Assembly (NCBI RefSeq): GCF_017876775.1
Contig: NZ_JAGIOP010000002.1
Coordinates: 3,286,001-3,350,000 of the forward strand
DNA length: 64,000 nt
Direction: 5' to 3'
Origin: Mycolicibacterium lutetiense
Lineage (GTDB): Bacteria; Actinomycetota; Actinomycetes; Mycobacteriales; Mycobacteriaceae
Below, in pieces: positions 50,181 to 62,230 of the stretch; position 1 is the first letter of the stretch, and every line of letters starts with the position of its first letter. The notes beneath the pieces were generated by a model. It saw nothing but the letters and a program-made list of their open reading frames with translations. It did not search any database and was not told where the DNA came from. The position numbers and the translations under genes are program-made.

Positions 50181-50692
50181 CGACTGTTCCCCCTTTTGAG
50201 GTGACTTCGAGGTCGACCCGGTGACGACCAAAAGGAACGATGACGAACTGTCCACATATTTATCCACAGCCTGTGGAGAAAGGACAGTCGCCGTCGCTCT
50301 GTTGTCTGTTGCGAGAGCGTCGTGGTCGGCTTCGTCACATGTTGCGCCGGTGCGCCGAGCCGCGATCTCTCATTTCATTTTCCCGGGCCGGTCCAGGCTC
50401 GGAACGGCATTGCCAGAAGCTAACAGTTTTCTCTCGATGTGCCAACAGTTCTGCAACATCGGATACTGGTCAGGTAAGCGGGTCGGCGCAGGTTTGACCG
50501 CGGGAAATCTCATCAGTACCCTCGAGCAGTCGCCCGCACGTGGCGATACGGCTGCGCCCGGGAGGTTCCGGAGAATGCGCCGGTTAGTAAAGCACGACGG
50601 ACGAGCTTAAACAGAGCTTGCACGGTAACCGCTTTCGACGGCACTTCGGTGTCGGCGGGTGCGGGTACCAAACGGAACAAGGAGAGATTGCC
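50181..50692. promoter_or_regulatory. dnaA/rpmH divergent promoter region
   Basis: This 512-bp region has no gene. DnaA-box-like sites TTATCCACA (50260-50268, perfect) and CTGTCCACA (50248-50256, one mismatch) lie about 70-90 bp upstream of dnaA, which fits self-control of dnaA. The right half carries the rpmH leader; AAGGAGAG lies just before the rpmH GTG. Confidence 0.6.
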
Positions 50693-50836
50693 GTGGCCAA
50701 GGGCAAGCGGACTTACCAGCCCAACAACCGGCGCCGTTCGCGCGTGCACGGGTTCCGGCTGCGCATGCGCACCCGCGCCGGCCGCGCCATCGTCGCCAAC
50801 CGTCGTGGCAAGGGCCGTCGCGCGCTTACTGCGTGA
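50693..50836 (+). CDS. rpmH: 50S ribosomal protein L34
   Basis: The 47-residue basic protein begins at GTG 50693 ([20 protein letters not shown]) after AAGGAGAG. It is the standard L34 sequence with R-rich helix ending [11 protein letters not shown]. It starts the rightward rpmH-rnpA-yidD-yidC run. Confidence 0.97.
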   Translation: MAKGKRTYQPNNRRRSRVHGFRLRMRTRAGRAIVANRRGKGRRALTA

Positions 50837-50857
50837 TTCGACCCAGGATCTAGCGCG

Positions 50858-51214
50858 GTGCTTCCGGCCCGATACCGGATGAGGCGGTCCGCGGAGTTCA
50901 GTGCCACCGTCAGTCGTGGCGTGCGTGCGGTTCAACCTGATGTTGTCGTACACGCGCTCCACGAGGCGACGGACGCAACCGGCCCGCGGGTCGGTCTGAT
51001 CGTGTCCAAAGCCGTCGGGAACGCCGTGGAACGTCATCGGGTGTCCCGGCGGCTGCGTCATGCCGCCCGCACCGTGATACCGCATCTGGATGCCACGGAT
51101 CTCGTGGTGATCCGGGCCCGCGCCGGCAGCAGTGACGCGCCGTCGCCGCAGTTGGAGAAGCAGTTGCACCGCGCCCTCGAGCGTCTCGAGGCGCGGCGCA
51201 GGACGTCACCATGA
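50858..51214 (+). CDS. rnpA: Ribonuclease P protein component
   Basis: GTG 50858 gives 118 residues: [20 protein letters not shown] at the start and the conserved RNA-binding RNR-like motif in [20 protein letters not shown]. It helps the RNase P RNA cut tRNA precursors. It overlaps yidD by 4 bp. Confidence 0.94.
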   Translation: MLPARYRMRRSAEFSATVSRGVRAVQPDVVVHALHEATDATGPRVGLIVSKAVGNAVERHRVSRRLRHAARTVIPHLDATDLVVIRARAGSSDAPSPQLEKQLHRALERLEARRRTSP

Positions 51215-51567
51215 TCCGCAGGGCGGGCGCCGGTGCGGCCCGCGGTGCGATCTTCCTGATTCAGCTTTATCGCCACACCATTTCTCCGCTCCGACTGCCG
51301 TCGTGCCGGTTCATGCCGACCTGCAGTCAATACGCGGTCGATGCCCTCACCGAGTACGGCTTGTTCCGCGGTGCGTGGCTGACGATGGTCCGACTGCTCA
51401 AATGCGGACCGTGGCACTCGGGGGGATGGGATCCCATCCCCGACCGGTGCCCTCACGATCACGAGTCCGTCAGTTCTGACGAGACCGTCTCTGGCGAGAT
51501 CGCCGCCGCCGAAAACCTTGTCTGGGATACCCCAGCGAAGCGAGGGGAGAGCAAGTCGCGTGTTTAA
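51211..51567 (+). CDS. yidD: Membrane insertion efficiency factor YidD
   Basis: The 118-residue protein has the family core [35 protein letters not shown] and [15 protein letters not shown]. It assists membrane protein insertion alongside YidC. The C-terminal tail extends into the yidC start with an 8-bp overlap. Confidence 0.94.
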   Translation: MIRRAGAGAARGAIFLIQLYRHTISPLRLPSCRFMPTCSQYAVDALTEYGLFRGAWLTMVRLLKCGPWHSGGWDPIPDRCPHDHESVSSDETVSGEIAAAENLVWDTPAKRGESKSRV

Positions 51568-52633
51568 TTGGTTCAGCCTGGACATCATCTATTACCCGGT
51601 GTCGGCGATCATGTGGGTTTGGTACAAGGCATTCGCCTTCCTCCTCGGCCCCGAGAACTTCTTCGCCTGGGCGCTGTCGGTGATGTTCCTGGTCTTCACC
51701 TTGCGCGCGATCCTCTACAAGCCGTTCGTCAAGCAGATCCGCACCACGCGGCAGATGCAGGAACTGCAACCGCAGATCAAGGCGCTGCAGAAGAAGTACG
51801 GCAAGGACCGCCAGCGCATGGCGCTGGAGATGCAGAAGCTGCAACGCGAACACGGATTCAACCCGATCCTCGGCTGTCTGCCCATGCTGGCGCAGGTGCC
51901 GGTTTTCCTCGGCCTGTACCACGTGTTGATGTCCTTCAACCGGACTCAGACCGGCATCGGCCGGCTCGGGTTGTCGGTGGAGGAGAACCGCAGCCTGGCG
52001 AACTACGTCTTCAGCGCGACCGATGTCGGCCACTTCCTGGACGCGAACCTGTTCGGTGCACCGCTGGGCGCGACGATGATCCAGCAGCACGGACTCGAGG
52101 CGTTCACGTACTTCAACCGAGTGTCGGTCATCGTGGTCGGCGTCCCGATCATGATCCTGGCGGGCATCGCCACGCACTTCAACAGCCGGGCTTCGGTGGC
52201 TCGCCAGAGTGTGGAGGCGGCGTCGAACCCGCAGACCGCGATGATGAACAAGCTCGCGCTCTACGTCTTCCCGCTCGGCGTGGTGGTCGGTGGACCGTTC
52301 CTGCCGCTGGCCGTGATCATCTACTGGCTGGCCAACAACATCTGGACTTACGGCCAGCAGCATTACGTCTTCGGCAAGATCGAGCAAGAAGAAGAAGCCA
52401 AGAAGGTCGAGGCGCTCGAACGTCGATCGGCGAACGCGCCGGCGCCCGGTGCGAAACCGAATCGCGCACGTAAGGCGGAAGCCGCGAGTGCGGCGGCCGC
52501 CACGGAGGATGCCGACCCGGAGTCGGACGTAGCGCCGACCAAAGACCAGAAGGACGCGGCAGGTGAACCGGCAGCCCCGAGCGTGAACCGCACGCCCAAG
52601 CCCGGTGCACGCCCCAAGAAGCGGAAACGGTGA
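51560..52633 (+). CDS. yidC: Membrane protein insertase YidC
   Basis: GTG 51560 ([20 protein letters not shown]) gives 357 residues, the typical start for this family; longer frames overlap yidD more. Five transmembrane segments and the hydrophilic groove region (QEQ-like [20 protein letters not shown]) are seen. The C-terminal tail is charged and Ala/Pro-rich, as in other actinobacteria. It inserts and folds membrane proteins. Confidence 0.95.
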   Translation: MFNWFSLDIIYYPVSAIMWVWYKAFAFLLGPENFFAWALSVMFLVFTLRAILYKPFVKQIRTTRQMQELQPQIKALQKKYGKDRQRMALEMQKLQREHGFNPILGCLPMLAQVPVFLGLYHVLMSFNRTQTGIGRLGLSVEENRSLANYVFSATDVGHFLDANLFGAPLGATMIQQHGLEAFTYFNRVSVIVVGVPIMILAGIATHFNSRASVARQSVEAASNPQTAMMNKLALYVFPLGVVVGGPFLPLAVIIYWLANNIWTYGQQHYVFGKIEQEEEAKKVEALERRSANAPAPGAKPNRARKAEAASAAAATEDADPESDVAPTKDQKDAAGEPAAPSVNRTPKPGARPKKRKR

Positions 52634-52671
52634 CCAGTTCTCACGCTGGCTACAAGTAGGGAGAAGACGAC

Positions 52672-53214
52672 ATGACGGACGCACAGACGACCGAGCCCAG
52701 CGCAGAGCTGGAGGAGGACACCCAGTCCGCGCCGAAGAGCGAGGACGACCTCGAGGAGCGACTGGTCGCGGAAGGCGAGATCGCCGGCGACTATCTCGAG
52801 GAGCTGCTCGACCTGCTGGACTTCGACGGCGATATCGATCTGGATGTCGAGGGCGACCGGGCCGTGGTGAGCATCGACGGTGGCGGCGATCTGAGCAAGC
52901 TGGTCGGCCGCAAGGGTGAGGTGCTGGATGCCCTCCAGGAGCTGACCCGGCTGGCGGTACACCAGAAGACCGGTGAGCGCAGCCGCCTGATGCTGGATAT
53001 CGCGCGGTGGCGACGCGGTCGCCGTGACGAGCTTGCGGCACTGGGTGACAAGGTGGCCCGCCGCGTGTTGGAGTCGGGTGAGCGCGAGGAGTTGGCACCG
53101 ATGACTCCGTTCGAGCGCAAGATCGTTCACGATGCAGTGGCGGCGGTCGATGGGGTCCGCAGCGAGAGCGAGGGCGTGGAGCCATCGCGTCGCGTCGTCG
53201 TTCTGCTTGGCTGA
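52672..53214 (+). CDS. khpB: Jag/KhpB-type RNA-binding protein
   Basis: The 180-residue protein has a KH domain (ISIDGGGDLSKLVGRKGEVL-like, about 60-110) and an R3H domain at the end (LAPMTPFERKIVHDAVAAVD with Arg and His). Such proteins bind RNA and influence cell elongation. It is always next to yidC. Confidence 0.9.
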   Translation: MTDAQTTEPSAELEEDTQSAPKSEDDLEERLVAEGEIAGDYLEELLDLLDFDGDIDLDVEGDRAVVSIDGGGDLSKLVGRKGEVLDALQELTRLAVHQKTGERSRLMLDIARWRRGRRDELAALGDKVARRVLESGEREELAPMTPFERKIVHDAVAAVDGVRSESEGVEPSRRVVVLLG

Positions 53215-53261
53215 GTTCTAGTTACAACGGTGTAGTTCGTTTTGCGGCGACGGTGCCGTAG

Positions 53262-54973
<1,712 letters not shown>

Positions 54974-55033
54974 GCGTCAGTAACCAAGGCCAGTAGACAG
55001 ACAGCGGACGGCAGCAATGAGCAGGAGACGACC

Positions 55034-56059
55034 ATGAATCAGCCGGCACGGAAGCGGAGTGGCTTGGGCAGGGGACTGGCAGCGCTCATTCCGACCGGTC
55101 CCGCTGAGGACGGCACCGACGTCCTGAGCCCCAAGATCGGCGCATCCGCAGCCGACGTTCTGCTCGGGCCCTCGCCCGGACCGGGCGACTCGGCCACGAC
55201 GTCCCCTGCCCGCGACGGTTTCGACCCGGTCCTCGCCAGCGATGCCGGCGCGACGTACCGCGAGATCGATCCCAGCCTGATCCAGCCGAATCCGCGTCAG
55301 CCGCGCCAGGTGTTCGACGAGGAGGCGCTGAGCGAGCTGGTGCATTCCATCCGCGAATTCGGATTGATGCAGCCGATTGTCGTCCGCGCCGTCGAGGAGA
55401 ACGGCGAATCCCACTACCAGTTGGTGATGGGGGAGCGACGCTGGAGAGCTGCCCAGCAAGCCGGTCTGGAGGCCATCCCGGCGATCGTCCGCGAGACCGG
55501 TGACGACAACATGTTGCGCGATGCGCTGCTGGAGAACATCCACCGGGTACAGCTCAACCCGCTGGAAGAGGCCGCGGCCTACCAACAGCTACTCGAGGAA
55601 TTCGACGTCACCCACGATGAACTTGCCGCCCGGATCGGTCGATCCCGGCCATTGATCTCGAACATGATCCGCCTGCTGCGCCTTCCGATCGCCGTGCAGC
55701 GGCGGGTCGCGGCCGGCGTGCTGTCCGCAGGCCACGCACGTGCACTGCTCGCCCTGGAGGGGGGAGCGGAGAAGCAGGAAGAGTTGGCCGCCCGCATCAT
55801 CGCCGAGGGTATGTCGGTGCGCGCCACCGAGGAGGCCGTGACACTGGCCAACCGCGAAGGCAACACCGCGCCGCCGGCCCCGCGGCGTAAGCCGATCCAG
55901 ATGCCGGGTCTTCAGGACGTTGCTGAAAAGCTCTCGTCAGCCTTCGATACCCGGGTCACCGTGAGTCTCGGCAAACGAAAAGGCAAGATTGTGGTCGAGT
56001 TCGGGTCGGTCGACGACCTACAACGCATTGTCGAAATTATGAGCGCCGAAGAGCACTGA
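55034..56059 (+). CDS. parB: Chromosome partitioning protein ParB
   Basis: The 341-residue protein has the N-terminal ParA-interacting segment ([13 protein letters not shown]). The ParB/Srx CTPase domain includes [20 protein letters not shown] and [13 protein letters not shown], and [14 protein letters not shown] contains a GxxR-like patch. The helix-turn-helix is [18 protein letters not shown]. It binds parS, spreads and links origin DNA to ParA. It lies 60 bp after parA. Confidence 0.96.
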   Translation: MNQPARKRSGLGRGLAALIPTGPAEDGTDVLSPKIGASAADVLLGPSPGPGDSATTSPARDGFDPVLASDAGATYREIDPSLIQPNPRQPRQVFDEEALSELVHSIREFGLMQPIVVRAVEENGESHYQLVMGERRWRAAQQAGLEAIPAIVRETGDDNMLRDALLENIHRVQLNPLEEAAAYQQLLEEFDVTHDELAARIGRSRPLISNMIRLLRLPIAVQRRVAAGVLSAGHARALLALEGGAEKQEELAARIIAEGMSVRATEEAVTLANREGNTAPPAPRRKPIQMPGLQDVAEKLSSAFDTRVTVSLGKRKGKIVVEFGSVDDLQRIVEIMSAEEH

Positions 56060-56281
56060 AAACCCACGACCGACTACACCAGGTTGTTCCGTCACTGTGA
56101 CAGATCAGTGATCAGGGCCAGCAGTCGTGAACGCTCCATTTCGCAAAGCACCTGTGCGGCATAGCATTTCACTTCGAAGGCGGAACTCGATGAGATTTTC
56201 AGGGTGCAGTGGGCCGACCCCGGCGGACTCTCCTATCCTTGAAGGGCAGCCACGCACACCGTGTGAAAGCCAGGGACCTCA

Positions 56282-57169
56282 GTGACAGCACGAATAACAC
56301 CGCTTCGGCTCGAGGGCTTCGAGCAGTTGCCCAAACATGCGCGGCGCTGTGTGTTCTGGGAAGTCGATCCGTCCACGGTCGGTGACGACCATCTGACCGA
56401 CCCCGAATTCGAAAAAGAAGCCTGGCTCTCGATGGTGATGCTCGAGTGGGGCTCGTGCGGTCAACTCGCGGTCACAGCTCGTACCGACGTACCGGAAGGG
56501 GAGCCCGGTACTCAACCCGCCGCCGGCTCCGACGCCGGGATCGATCTGGCCGGTCCCGTTGATGTGGCCGCGTTCGATGCGGCTGAGTCGGGGATGTCAG
56601 GGGCCGGGGAGGACTGGACGGCCCCAGCCGTCATCGACGATCCATGCCTGGGCTTTGCGTTCTATGCGCCCCCGGGTGCAGTACCGCGAGCCCGACTGTT
56701 TCCGACCGCCCCGGTGAGCGCCGACGCGATCCTGTTGACCGCGATCGGTGTCGAGGGCGGCGAGGACCGCCAGTTGGTGTCGCAGAGTCTGTTGGCTGCG
56801 GTGGTCAACGATCTGGTGCGACGAGGCGTTCGGGCATTGGAGGCGTTCGGCTACACCTCGGCTGTCACCGAGCTGGCCGACGGCGACAAGCTGCCCGACG
56901 AGTTGTCCGCGGCGGTCGCGGTGCTGGGGGACTGCGCGGTCGATGAGTGCATGCTGACGTCGGATTTTCTCGAAGACGTCGGCTTCACGGTCGTGGCACC
57001 GCACCCCTACTTCCCACGGTTGCGCCTAGAGCTCGACAAGGGCCTCGGCTGGAAGGCCGAAGTCGAAGCCGCACTCGAGCGACTCTTGGAGAATGCTCGC
57101 CTCGAGCTTCCGATCGGTGCTGGGATGTCCAGCGTCGGCGTCGGGGCGAAAACCGTTGTCCCTCAGTAG
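56282..57169 (+). CDS. GNAT-like acetyltransferase family protein
   Basis: GTG 56282 gives 295 residues. The start (ITPLRLEGFEQLPKHARRCV) and LTAIGVEGG...LVSQSLLAAVVNDLVRRGVR with a late GFTVVAPHPYFPRLRLELD match the GNAT-like protein conserved between parB and cwlM. The variable acidic middle (about 65-115) is likely a loop. Substrate is unknown. Confidence 0.82.
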   Translation: MTARITPLRLEGFEQLPKHARRCVFWEVDPSTVGDDHLTDPEFEKEAWLSMVMLEWGSCGQLAVTARTDVPEGEPGTQPAAGSDAGIDLAGPVDVAAFDAAESGMSGAGEDWTAPAVIDDPCLGFAFYAPPGAVPRARLFPTAPVSADAILLTAIGVEGGEDRQLVSQSLLAAVVNDLVRRGVRALEAFGYTSAVTELADGDKLPDELSAAVAVLGDCAVDECMLTSDFLEDVGFTVVAPHPYFPRLRLELDKGLGWKAEVEAALERLLENARLELPIGAGMSSVGVGAKTVVPQ

Positions 57170-57254
57170 AGTCGACGTATACGGCGAGTGCTCGAGCTGA
57201 ACCGGCGTCCAAGCTGGGGCCTGTTCTCGCTGGATAGGGCACACGGCTTCCAGA

Positions 57255-57878
57255 TCACTGCTCGAGCGGTGGGCCGGCATCCACTTCGGGTGGGGTACTG
57301 CGGATCACCCTCGCTGGTGACCCCGCGGCAACGACGTGATCAGGAAGATCACGCAACACCACGCTGCTCGCACCGATGACTGTATTGCGGCCGATCGAGA
57401 CCCCAGGACCTACGGTGACCGAGGCACCCAGCCATGTGTTTTCACCGATGACGATCGGTGCGGCTCGCTCCCACCCTTCACGGCGCCGACGATGATCATC
57501 GACAGGGTGCAAAGCCGTCATCAACTGCGCACCAGGCCCAATCCTGACGTCCGCCCCAATCACGATGGCCGCATCATCCATGAAGAATGAGTTGGCATTG
57601 ACGAACGCATGCGCTCCGAGTCGGATGTTCGCCCCATAGCTACATTGAAACCGCGGCACGACGACCGCTCCGGTGCCGAGCTCGCCGAGAAGATCTGAGA
57701 GGACCTGCGCGCGAGTGGCATCGTCACCGGCGGCGGCTCCGTTGAAGGAATCGAGCCGAGACCAGCAGTCCCGACGTCGTTGTTGCAGAACCTCATCATC
57801 CAGATACCACTCGCCACGCGCAAGGCGATCGGCCTGTTCTCCCACCAGCCAATTGTGGCAAAACCCAGCACTTCTCAT
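57255..57878 (-). CDS. Sugar O-acetyltransferase of the left-handed beta-helix type
   Basis: The 207-residue protein from ATG 57878 has the maltose/galactoside acetyltransferase plan: N-terminal DUF-like helix (RLARGEWYLDDEVLQQRRRD) then hexapeptide repeats (GANIRLGAHAFVNANSFFMD, IGADVRIGPGAQLMTALHPV with catalytic His, IGENTWLGASVTVGPGVSIG). The start is uncertain. It is not usual between the GNAT gene and cwlM, so it is probably an insertion. Confidence 0.82.
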   Translation of the reverse strand: MRSAGFCHNWLVGEQADRLARGEWYLDDEVLQQRRRDCWSRLDSFNGAAAGDDATRAQVLSDLLGELGTGAVVVPRFQCSYGANIRLGAHAFVNANSFFMDDAAIVIGADVRIGPGAQLMTALHPVDDHRRRREGWERAAPIVIGENTWLGASVTVGPGVSIGRNTVIGASSVVLRDLPDHVVAAGSPARVIRSTPPEVDAGPPLEQ

Positions 57879-58013
57879 CAAAACAGGACGAGGGTCCGGC
57901 GACCTGAGGCCAGTGGCCAGCTCACGTCGACGACGTTGCCGACACGCAAGGAATGGAAGCCGTGGTCGTTCAACAGTGTGGGCGAACCGGTGTACGCGCA
58001 CTCAGGCAGAGCC

Positions 58014-58076
58014 GGCGCTCACGCGCTCAGGCTGAATTGGCGCTCACGCGCTCAGGCTGAATTGGCGCTCACGCGC
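58014..58076. repeat. 25-bp tandem repeat at the 3' end of cwlM
   Basis: Two full copies of GGCGCTCACGCGCTCAGGCT plus GAATT (58014-58038, 58039-58063) are followed by a 13-bp partial copy that contains the cwlM stop codon. Each unit holds the palindromic GCGCTCACGCGC motif. Confidence 0.85.
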
Positions 58077-59262
58077 CGCGGCCGGCCTGCTGCTCTACCG
58101 AAAGTTCGTGAGCCAGCAGCTCGGCGAAGGTGAAAGTGCCAGTCGGACGGTCATTCTTGCCCAACAGATACATACGCTTGACCGCTGCGAGGATGCCTTC
58201 GGCGATCGCATCACGTGTCTGGGTCGACAGCAGCAGCCCGCGATCATGCGGATTGGTGATGTAGCCGATGTCGACCTCGACGGTGGGCATCCGGGTCAGC
58301 CGGAGCAGATCCCAGGTCCGACCGTGGGACCGGCAGTCACGTAATCCGGTGCGCGCCACCACTTCCCGCTGAATGAAGTCGGCGAGGTTGCGGCCGATGG
58401 TCGACACCGAACCATGGGAATTCCCGAAGTGGAACGAGGCCACGCCATTCGCGGAGGGGGAGCGCTGACTCTCACAGCGCAGGCTGATCATCAGATCTGC
58501 ACCGACCCGATTAGCGGTGGCGGCACGGTCGGCGTCGAGTGGGCTCCGGTTTGCCGGCCGGGAGATGAACGTCTCCATGCCGATCGCCGTCATCCGGCCT
58601 TCCAGCCGACTTGCCAAGTCCCACAAGATGTCTGCTTCGCTGATCGGCCCGTCGGGCCCGTTCATGATCATCCCGTGATCAGATCCGCCGCGGCCCGGAT
58701 CGATGATGACGTGCTTACCTGACAGCTGCGGACCCGAGATTCGCACCCGCTCCTCTTCCCGGATCGCGTGCGGTGACCCACCGGTCACCCGCGAACCCAG
58801 GAAATACAACGAGCGCAACGTTTCCGGTCCACAGATACCGTCGGGGTACAGCCCGTACTCACGCTGGTAGGAAGACAATGCGTTGTGGGTCTGCAGGCCG
58901 AAATGCCCGTCGACCATGCCGGTATAGAAACCGAGGTCCTGGAGGCGGGCCTGCAGGGTCGCCACGTCGTCGCCGTACATGGGTGCACCGAACTGGTGGG
59001 TCAGAGTGCGGGCACCGAGCCGGTATGAGGCCTCGCGCAGGGCGCGATAGGTGGCGTCTCCGACGATTCCGTCGACCAACAGGCCTCGGTGCTGCTGAAA
59101 TGCCCGGACGGCGACGTCGAGCTCGTCATCGAATGCGTCGAGCGCAACATGTCTACCGGTGCTCAGGTCGTCGTCGGGGTTCTCGATCAAACCCAACGCG
59201 GCAAAGGCTGCCCGGATCTCGGTGACTGCTCCGCCACGGTCACCGCGACGCAGACTCGACAT
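58069..59262 (-). CDS. cwlM: CwlM, amidase-fold regulator of peptidoglycan precursor synthesis
   Basis: The 397-residue protein has two peptidoglycan-binding type-1 repeats (about 10-75 and 88-155) and an Amidase_3 domain. Two zinc ligands look lost: IIDPGRGGSDHG has Arg where active enzymes have His, and SLRCESQRS has Arg in place of the second His, while the Glu in ISEADILW remains. In mycobacteria CwlM is phosphorylated by PknB and then stimulates MurA. It also binds FhaA. Confidence 0.92.
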   Translation of the reverse strand: MSSLRRGDRGGAVTEIRAAFAALGLIENPDDDLSTGRHVALDAFDDELDVAVRAFQQHRGLLVDGIVGDATYRALREASYRLGARTLTHQFGAPMYGDDVATLQARLQDLGFYTGMVDGHFGLQTHNALSSYQREYGLYPDGICGPETLRSLYFLGSRVTGGSPHAIREEERVRISGPQLSGKHVIIDPGRGGSDHGMIMNGPDGPISEADILWDLASRLEGRMTAIGMETFISRPANRSPLDADRAATANRVGADLMISLRCESQRSPSANGVASFHFGNSHGSVSTIGRNLADFIQREVVARTGLRDCRSHGRTWDLLRLTRMPTVEVDIGYITNPHDRGLLLSTQTRDAIAEGILAAVKRMYLLGKNDRPTGTFTFAELLAHELSVEQQAGRGA

Positions 59263-59382
59263 TCGGCCCCTCCATGCTGGTTTCCGGCCGTCTGCCGGGC
59301 AAGCTAGCCAGCATTATCTCAGATCTCGACCACAATCCGGAAAACGCCAGGCGTATCCGGGGTGAGTGCGGTGTGGGTGAAC

Positions 59383-59715
59383 TCAGAGTGCGTCGGCAAG
59401 CTCTCGCAGCAGGGCGGCCTTGCCCTTGGCGCCGACGATGCGCTTCACCGGCGCGCCATCCTTGAACAGGATCAGCGTCGGGATGGACACCACCTGGAAG
59501 TCACGCGCGGTGGCCGGGTTGGCGTCCACGTCGAGCTTGGCGACCCGCAGCTCGCCGGCCTTCTCACCGGCGATTTCCTCGAGCACCGGGGCCACCATCT
59601 TGCACGGCCCGCACCAGGTGGCCCAGAAATCCACCAGTACCGGTGTGCTGCTGGTCAGAACGTCGGCGGAGAAAGAATCGTCGGTGACCGTTACTGTTGC
59701 GCTGTCCGCACTCAT
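59383..59715 (-). CDS. trxA: Thioredoxin
   Basis: ATG 59715 (MSADSATVTVTDDSFSADVL) gives 110 residues. WATWCGPCKM holds the active-site cysteines, and VVSIPTLILFKDG the cis-proline. It is reduced by the thioredoxin reductase coded 35 bp upstream and supplies electrons to many enzymes. Confidence 0.96.
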   Translation of the reverse strand: MSADSATVTVTDDSFSADVLTSSTPVLVDFWATWCGPCKMVAPVLEEIAGEKAGELRVAKLDVDANPATARDFQVVSIPTLILFKDGAPVKRIVGAKGKAALLRELADAL

Positions 59716-59749
59716 GTAGCTCTCCTGTCGGGTCGAAATGTGTTGTGGG

Positions 59750-60685
59750 TCAGTCGTTGTCGGCGAGCCAACGCTCGGTGTCGATGGCGGCCGAACAGCC
59801 GCTGCCCGCGGCGGTGATGGCCTGGCGGTAGGTGTGGTCGACAAGGTCGCCTGCGGCGAACACCCCGTCGAGCGTGGTCGCAGTGGTACGGCCGACGACC
59901 TGCACGTAGCCCTCGTCGTCGAGGTCGATCTGGCCGCGTACCAGCTCCGATCGGGGATCGTGACCGACCGCCACGAACACACCGGTCACATCCAGCTTGG
60001 ACTCCTCGCCGGTGACGGTGTCGCGCAGCCGCACGCCGGTGACCTTCGGATCGCCCTCGATCTGGGTGATCTCGGTGTTGGTCAGGAAGGTGATCTTCTC
60101 GTTGGCCTGGGCCCGCTCCAGCATGATCTTGGAGGCGCGGAACTCGTTGCGACGGTGGATCAGGGTGACCGAGCGCGCGAACCGGGTGAGGAACGTCGCC
60201 TCTTCCATCGCGGAGTCCCCGCCACCGACGACGATGATGTCCTCGTCGCGGAAGAAGAAGCCGTCGCAGGTGGCGCACGTGCTCACACCCATGCCGGTCA
60301 GGGCTTCCTCGCCGGGTACACCGAGGTGCCGCGCGGCGGCACCCATGGCCAGGATCACCGACCGGGCCTGGTGGGTCTCGCCGTCGACGGTGACCGATTT
60401 CACCGGGCCGGTGAGGTCGACGGCGTCGACGTCCTCCATGCGCAGATCCGCACCGAAGCGCAGGGCCTGCTCACGCATCTCGTCCATCAGCTCGGGACCG
60501 GTGATGCCCTCGCGGAACCCCGGGTAGTTCTCCACCTCGGTGGTGGTCATCAGCGCACCGCCGAACTGGGTGCCCTCGAACACCAGCGGCTTGAGCTGGG
60601 CGCGGGCAGCGTAGATGGCTGCGGTGTAACCGGCGGGGCCGGAACCGATGATGATGACGTCGTGGACCGTCGCTGAGGAGGACAT
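59750..60685 (-). CDS. trxB: Thioredoxin reductase
   Basis: The 311-residue FAD/NADPH enzyme shows [17 protein letters not shown] (FAD), [12 protein letters not shown] (active-site CxxC), [14 protein letters not shown] (NADPH) and [15 protein letters not shown] (FAD). It recycles thioredoxin from NADPH. Its ATG at 60685 is typical. The sigM-rsmA pair lies upstream, and trx genes are known SigM-neighbour genes. Confidence 0.96.
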   Translation of the reverse strand: MSSSATVHDVIIIGSGPAGYTAAIYAARAQLKPLVFEGTQFGGALMTTTEVENYPGFREGITGPELMDEMREQALRFGADLRMEDVDAVDLTGPVKSVTVDGETHQARSVILAMGAAARHLGVPGEEALTGMGVSTCATCDGFFFRDEDIIVVGGGDSAMEEATFLTRFARSVTLIHRRNEFRASKIMLERAQANEKITFLTNTEITQIEGDPKVTGVRLRDTVTGEESKLDVTGVFVAVGHDPRSELVRGQIDLDDEGYVQVVGRTTATTLDGVFAAGDLVDHTYRQAITAAGSGCSAAIDTERWLADND

Positions 60686-60765
60686 GTAGGCCTTTCTGCC
60701 GTACTCGGCACGGGTTGCAACGTCAGCCTAGGCCGGATGTGTTCCCACCTGGCGCGTAGGACAGC

Positions 60766-61518
60766 CTACGGACGTCTCACCGGACGTTTGACCACGGTGT
60801 CGGCCAGCGACCTGGCATGAGCGGCATCGCAGTCCGTGGCCAGGACCAACCCCGCGATGGAGTCCGGGTCGGCGGGGGCTCTCGGTGGTACCAGCACCAA
60901 CACCCCCTTGCGGCCGCTCACCTCGAGCGGCCGGGCGCCGAGAATCGGGACGTCGGACGGATAGCCCAGTGCGGAAAGGCAGGCGCCGCGGCGTCGGGGG
61001 TCGGTCAGCGGCCCCAGATCGGGCGGGACGGAAAGCAGTCCCTGGATCTGGGGTTCGGACATACCGATCGGGGCGCGCGGCGGGGAGACGGTGATCCGGC
61101 CGAGGCTGGTCAGCGTCGAAGGGGTGGGGCCCGTCGGGCGCATCAGGACGATCCCGCCCACCACGGCGGCCACCACGGCCGCGCCGGCCCCGGCGACGGC
61201 GGCGATCGACTTCCAGCGGCGGGCGGACGGCGCCTGCGGGGCAGGCGCGGCCCGCAGCGCCTCGGATAGCCGTGCGCTCACCTCGGCGGGTACCGGGGGA
61301 GCTGAGGCGGTGTCCTGAGCCAATTCGGCCAGATCGCGACGTACCCGGTCGAGCGCGGCCAGGGCGTTCTTGGCGTCGGGTCCGGCCAGCGGGTCGGTGC
61401 GCACCCGTCGGCGGATACGCGCGGCGGTGTCATCGTCGAGCAACCCGGCCTGCAGGTCGGCGAGCAGCTCAGCAGGAATCGGACCGTCCGACGGCACTCG
61501 GGGTGTGCTGCCGTTCAT
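60766..61518 (-). CDS. rsmA: Putative anti-sigma factor of SigM
   Basis: ATG 61518 gives 250 residues and overlaps the end of sigM by 50 bp. The N-terminal part (IPAELLADLQAGLLDDDTAA) resembles anti-sigma domains; one transmembrane helix (WKSIAAVAGAGAAVVAAVVG) separates it from an outside part. It should hold SigM inactive at the membrane. Confidence 0.82.
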   Translation of the reverse strand: MNGSTPRVPSDGPIPAELLADLQAGLLDDDTAARIRRRVRTDPLAGPDAKNALAALDRVRRDLAELAQDTASAPPVPAEVSARLSEALRAAPAPQAPSARRWKSIAAVAGAGAAVVAAVVGGIVLMRPTGPTPSTLTSLGRITVSPPRAPIGMSEPQIQGLLSVPPDLGPLTDPRRRGACLSALGYPSDVPILGARPLEVSGRKGVLVLVPPRAPADPDSIAGLVLATDCDAAHARSLADTVVKRPVRRP

Positions 61519-62131
61519 CGGTTTCAAAGTACTGGAGCAGGCCGGCCAGCTTGTGCCTGGCGCGGGAGCACCGGCTCTTCACTGTGCCCTCCGCCACCCC
61601 GAGGAGCAGCGCCGTCTCGGCCACCGAATAGCCCTGCATGTCGACGGCCACCACGGCGGCGCGCTGCTCCAGCGGCAACTGCATGAGCGCCCGCTCCACC
61701 ACGATCGTGGTCGCCACTCGTGGCGCTGGGTCGCCGGCCGGGTCGTGAAGGTGGTCGAGGTGGTCGAGCTCGTGTTCGGAGGCGGTGTGCTGGTGGCGTG
61801 ACCGGCGTACCCGGTCCAGGCAGGCATTGACCACGATGCGGTACAGCCAGCTGCTGACCGCTGAGTCGTGGCGGAACGATGCGGCGGTGCGATGTGCCGA
61901 CAACAATGCGTCCTGGACGGCATCGTCGGCGTCCTCGTGGTGGTGGCTGGTGAGAAATGCCAATCGACGTAACTGACCGTGGTGCCGGTTCACGAGTTCC
62001 TCGAACGCGTAACGGTCCCCGGCGACGTGGGCGGCCAGCAGTTCGGCATCGGAACGCGTGGCAGCCCCATCTTCCAGGCGCCCCCGGATCGTCGCTGTGA
62101 CCGGCTTACCGGTTCCCCCGAACCTTCCCAC
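61469..62131 (-). CDS. sigM: ECF sigma factor SigM
   Basis: The 220-residue protein has sigma region 2 (AFEELVNRHHGQLRRLAFLT, DADDAVQDALLSAHRTAASF) and region 4 (LPLEQRAAVVAVDMQGYSVA, VAEGTVKSRCSRARHKLAGL). In mycobacteria SigM drives some secreted and ESX-type genes. The C-terminal tail overlaps the anti-sigma gene, which indicates coupled translation. Confidence 0.93.
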   Translation of the reverse strand: MGRFGGTGKPVTATIRGRLEDGAATRSDAELLAAHVAGDRYAFEELVNRHHGQLRRLAFLTSHHHEDADDAVQDALLSAHRTAASFRHDSAVSSWLYRIVVNACLDRVRRSRHQHTASEHELDHLDHLHDPAGDPAPRVATTIVVERALMQLPLEQRAAVVAVDMQGYSVAETALLLGVAEGTVKSRCSRARHKLAGLLQYFETDERQHTPSAVGRSDSC

Positions 62132-62230
62132 CCGCTGAACTTAAACGCTGAAGGGGAGCCGCCAGGACACTTGTTTGCCCAGAGGGTCATCACGCCTGGT
62201 CAAGCACCTATCTGGGCTGGGGATGACGGC

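Noticed and set aside
58014..58076. 25-bp repeats as CRISPR
   Set aside because: The units are directly adjacent with no spacers and no cas genes are nearby.
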